From an uncultured Mediterraneibacter sp. (GTDB lineage Bacteria > Bacillota > Clostridia > Lachnospirales > Lachnospiraceae), in assembly GCF_944377805.1 (NCBI RefSeq), contig NZ_CALWFZ010000004.1:81161-145160 (forward strand): 64,000 nt of DNA, given 5' to 3'. Under the pieces are notes generated by a model. That model did no database searches, was not told the origin of the DNA, and saw nothing but the letters and a program-made list of their open reading frames with translations. Below are positions 63,227-64,000 of the stretch, piece after piece. Position numbers and translations under genes: made by a program. The stretch's first letter is position 1, and each line of letters starts with the position of its first letter.

Positions 63227-63943
63227 TTACGCATCCTCCTTTCCCGGATCGTTCTGGTCTGACGGGCCGGAAACAGGCTGATGACCTGAAAGATGACCTC
63301 CACAGACTCCTTTGCTTGCGCAGGAGGCACATCCCGCGCCGCACCCGGCTGAAGCCGGAACTTTTCTTCCCCGTCTGGTAAGACTTTTCTTTATTTTATT
63401 CTGAACCGCGACAAGACAGGCCAGAACGAAGAAAGCGCCGGGAGCCAGAATAAAGATTGTAAACGGCTCATATGAGTCCGGCATAACCTGGAAACCAAAG
63501 AGCTGTCCTGCTCCGATTAGTTCTCTTACAATACCGATACAGGTCAGACCTACCGTAAAGCCAAGCCCCATACCGATCCCGTCGAATATGGACGGAAGAA
63601 CCGGATTTTTTGACGCGTAGCTTTCTGCCCTGCCCAGAATAATGCAGTTTACCACGATCAGAGGGATATAGAGTCCGAGGGAGTCATACAGACTTGGTAC
63701 AAATCCTTCCAGCAGAAAGTCCACAATTGTCACGAAGGAGGCAACAACGACAATAAATGCCGGCATTCTGACGGAATCAGGGATGATTTTCCGAAGCATG
63801 GATATTAGCATATTAGACATAATCAATACGGCTGTGGTAGACAGTCCCATGCCGATTCCGTTTACTGCGGATGTAGTTACCGCCAATGTCGGACACATCC
63901 CCAGCATGAGGACAAATGTCGGATTTGTAGGATTACAATACAT
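63227..63943 (-). CDS. rnfE: Rnf complex membrane subunit E, N-terminus apparently lost, cysteine-rich tail
   Basis: RnfE pairs with RnfA in the membrane. Most of the family is present from NPTFVLMLGMCPTLAV through VVNCIILGRAES with the two cysteines. Before that only MYCNPT is seen, where about 14 more residues are expected. The codon two before the ATG is TAA, and there is no ribosome binding site, so the true N-terminus seems replaced. The last 45 residues add a C-x3-C-x2-C-x5-C segment (GCGAGCASCASKGVC) and a histidine-containing end. Confidence 0.85.
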   Translation of the reverse strand: MYCNPTNPTFVLMLGMCPTLAVTTSAVNGIGMGLSTTAVLIMSNMLISMLRKIIPDSVRMPAFIVVVASFVTIVDFLLEGFVPSLYDSLGLYIPLIVVNCIILGRAESYASKNPVLPSIFDGIGMGLGFTVGLTCIGIVRELIGAGQLFGFQVMPDSYEPFTIFILAPGAFFVLACLVAVQNKIKKSLTRRGRKVPASAGCGAGCASCASKGVCGGHLSGHQPVSGPSDQNDPGKEDA

Positions 63944-64000
63944 GTGTTACAACTGAATATTTAAAAAGCGAGGACCGGCTCACTTTGTGTTATATTTGAA
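63944..64000. other. Unassigned DNA upstream of rnfE
   Basis: The last 57 bases of the window, where the end of rnfG or the true rnfE start was expected. All three minus-strand frames are closed or short and none resembles RnfG. No ribosome binding site precedes the rnfE ATG. The origin cannot be judged from so little sequence. Confidence 0.5.

Noticed and set aside
1-64000. CRISPR arrays, tRNA, rRNA, insertion sequences, toxin-antitoxin pairs and defence genes
   Set aside because: I looked for repeated spacers, cloverleaf ends, transposase motifs and small paired genes and found none that could be supported.

Overview
The window looks like the chromosome of a spore-forming Clostridia member, most likely a Lachnospiraceae-type gut anaerobe. 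The grounds are an alpha/beta small acid-soluble spore protein, GerW and YlbJ homologues, an Rnf complex, RecU, a Prp protease beside an L27 with the cleavable N-terminal extension, a full Min system between a PBP2 and a RodA gene, and near-consensus sigma-A promoters with AGGAGG ribosome binding sites. I see no prophage, transposase, CRISPR array, rRNA or tRNA. No stretch over 300 bases lacks a gene.

Layout. 1-6.9 kb (+): cell elongation and division operon mrdA(partial)-minC-minD-minE-rodA-mgsA-dacA, closed by a terminator. 7.0-12.3 kb: a DUF378 membrane protein (-), then an HlyD-like protein, yggS, sepF, ylmH, lspA, rluD (+). 12.4-16.0 kb: a cytidylate kinase-like gene (+), ttcA (-) and a FUSC-type membrane protein (+). 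16.0-18.6 kb: a XerS-like tyrosine recombinase and a LysM/YneA-like gene (-), divergent from lexA (+), with four LexA-box-like sites between the last two. 18.6-22.9 kb (-): rplU-prp-rpmA-obgE-yhbY-nadD-yqeK-rsfS behind a promoter and a probable L21 leader. 22.9-28.6 kb (-): a radical SAM pair, an RNase G/E gene, then lysC and a CBS-domain gene. 28.7-34.4 kb (-): hisZ-hisG-hisD-hisB-hisIE behind a perfect TTGACA-17-TATAAT promoter; the last gene carries an N-terminal HisF-like barrel without its catalytic aspartates. 34.4-42.4 kb (-): recU, three RNA pseudouridine synthases/methyltransferases, an SDR, YgiQ, a HAD hydrolase and an M23 peptidase. 42.5-50.2 kb: ylbJ (+), then rsmD-coaD-coiled coil, a spore protein gene, recG, fakA, asp23 (-) and rpmB (+). 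50.3-60.6 kb (-): eetA-like, eetB-like, ruvA, ruvB, zapA, a U32 peptidase, rodA/ftsW-pbp, two poorly known genes, gerW and an unannotated 45-residue membrane protein. 60.7-64.0 kb: apbE (+) and rnfE-rnfA-rnfB (-).

How they fit together. Three blocks serve wall growth and division (MrdA/RodA/Min/DacA; SepF/YlmH/LspA; RodA-FtsW/PBP/ZapA). The 18.6-22.9 kb block is ribosome assembly plus NAD synthesis. The right end is a flavin and iron-sulphur redox block: Rnf pumps ions using reduced ferredoxin, ApbE attaches FMN to extracytosolic proteins, and the neighbouring NusG-domain-II and Gx-transporter proteins resemble EetA/EetB of extracellular electron transfer loci.

Most of the window is ordinary housekeeping. 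I did not find a clearly new multi-gene system. The best leads are the rnfE 5' end, which looks cut off by unrelated DNA at the window edge, and the cysteine-rich tail of the same protein; the degenerate HisF-HisIE fusion; the altered MinC and MinE; the XerS-like recombinase beside the SOS locus; and the 45-residue protein.
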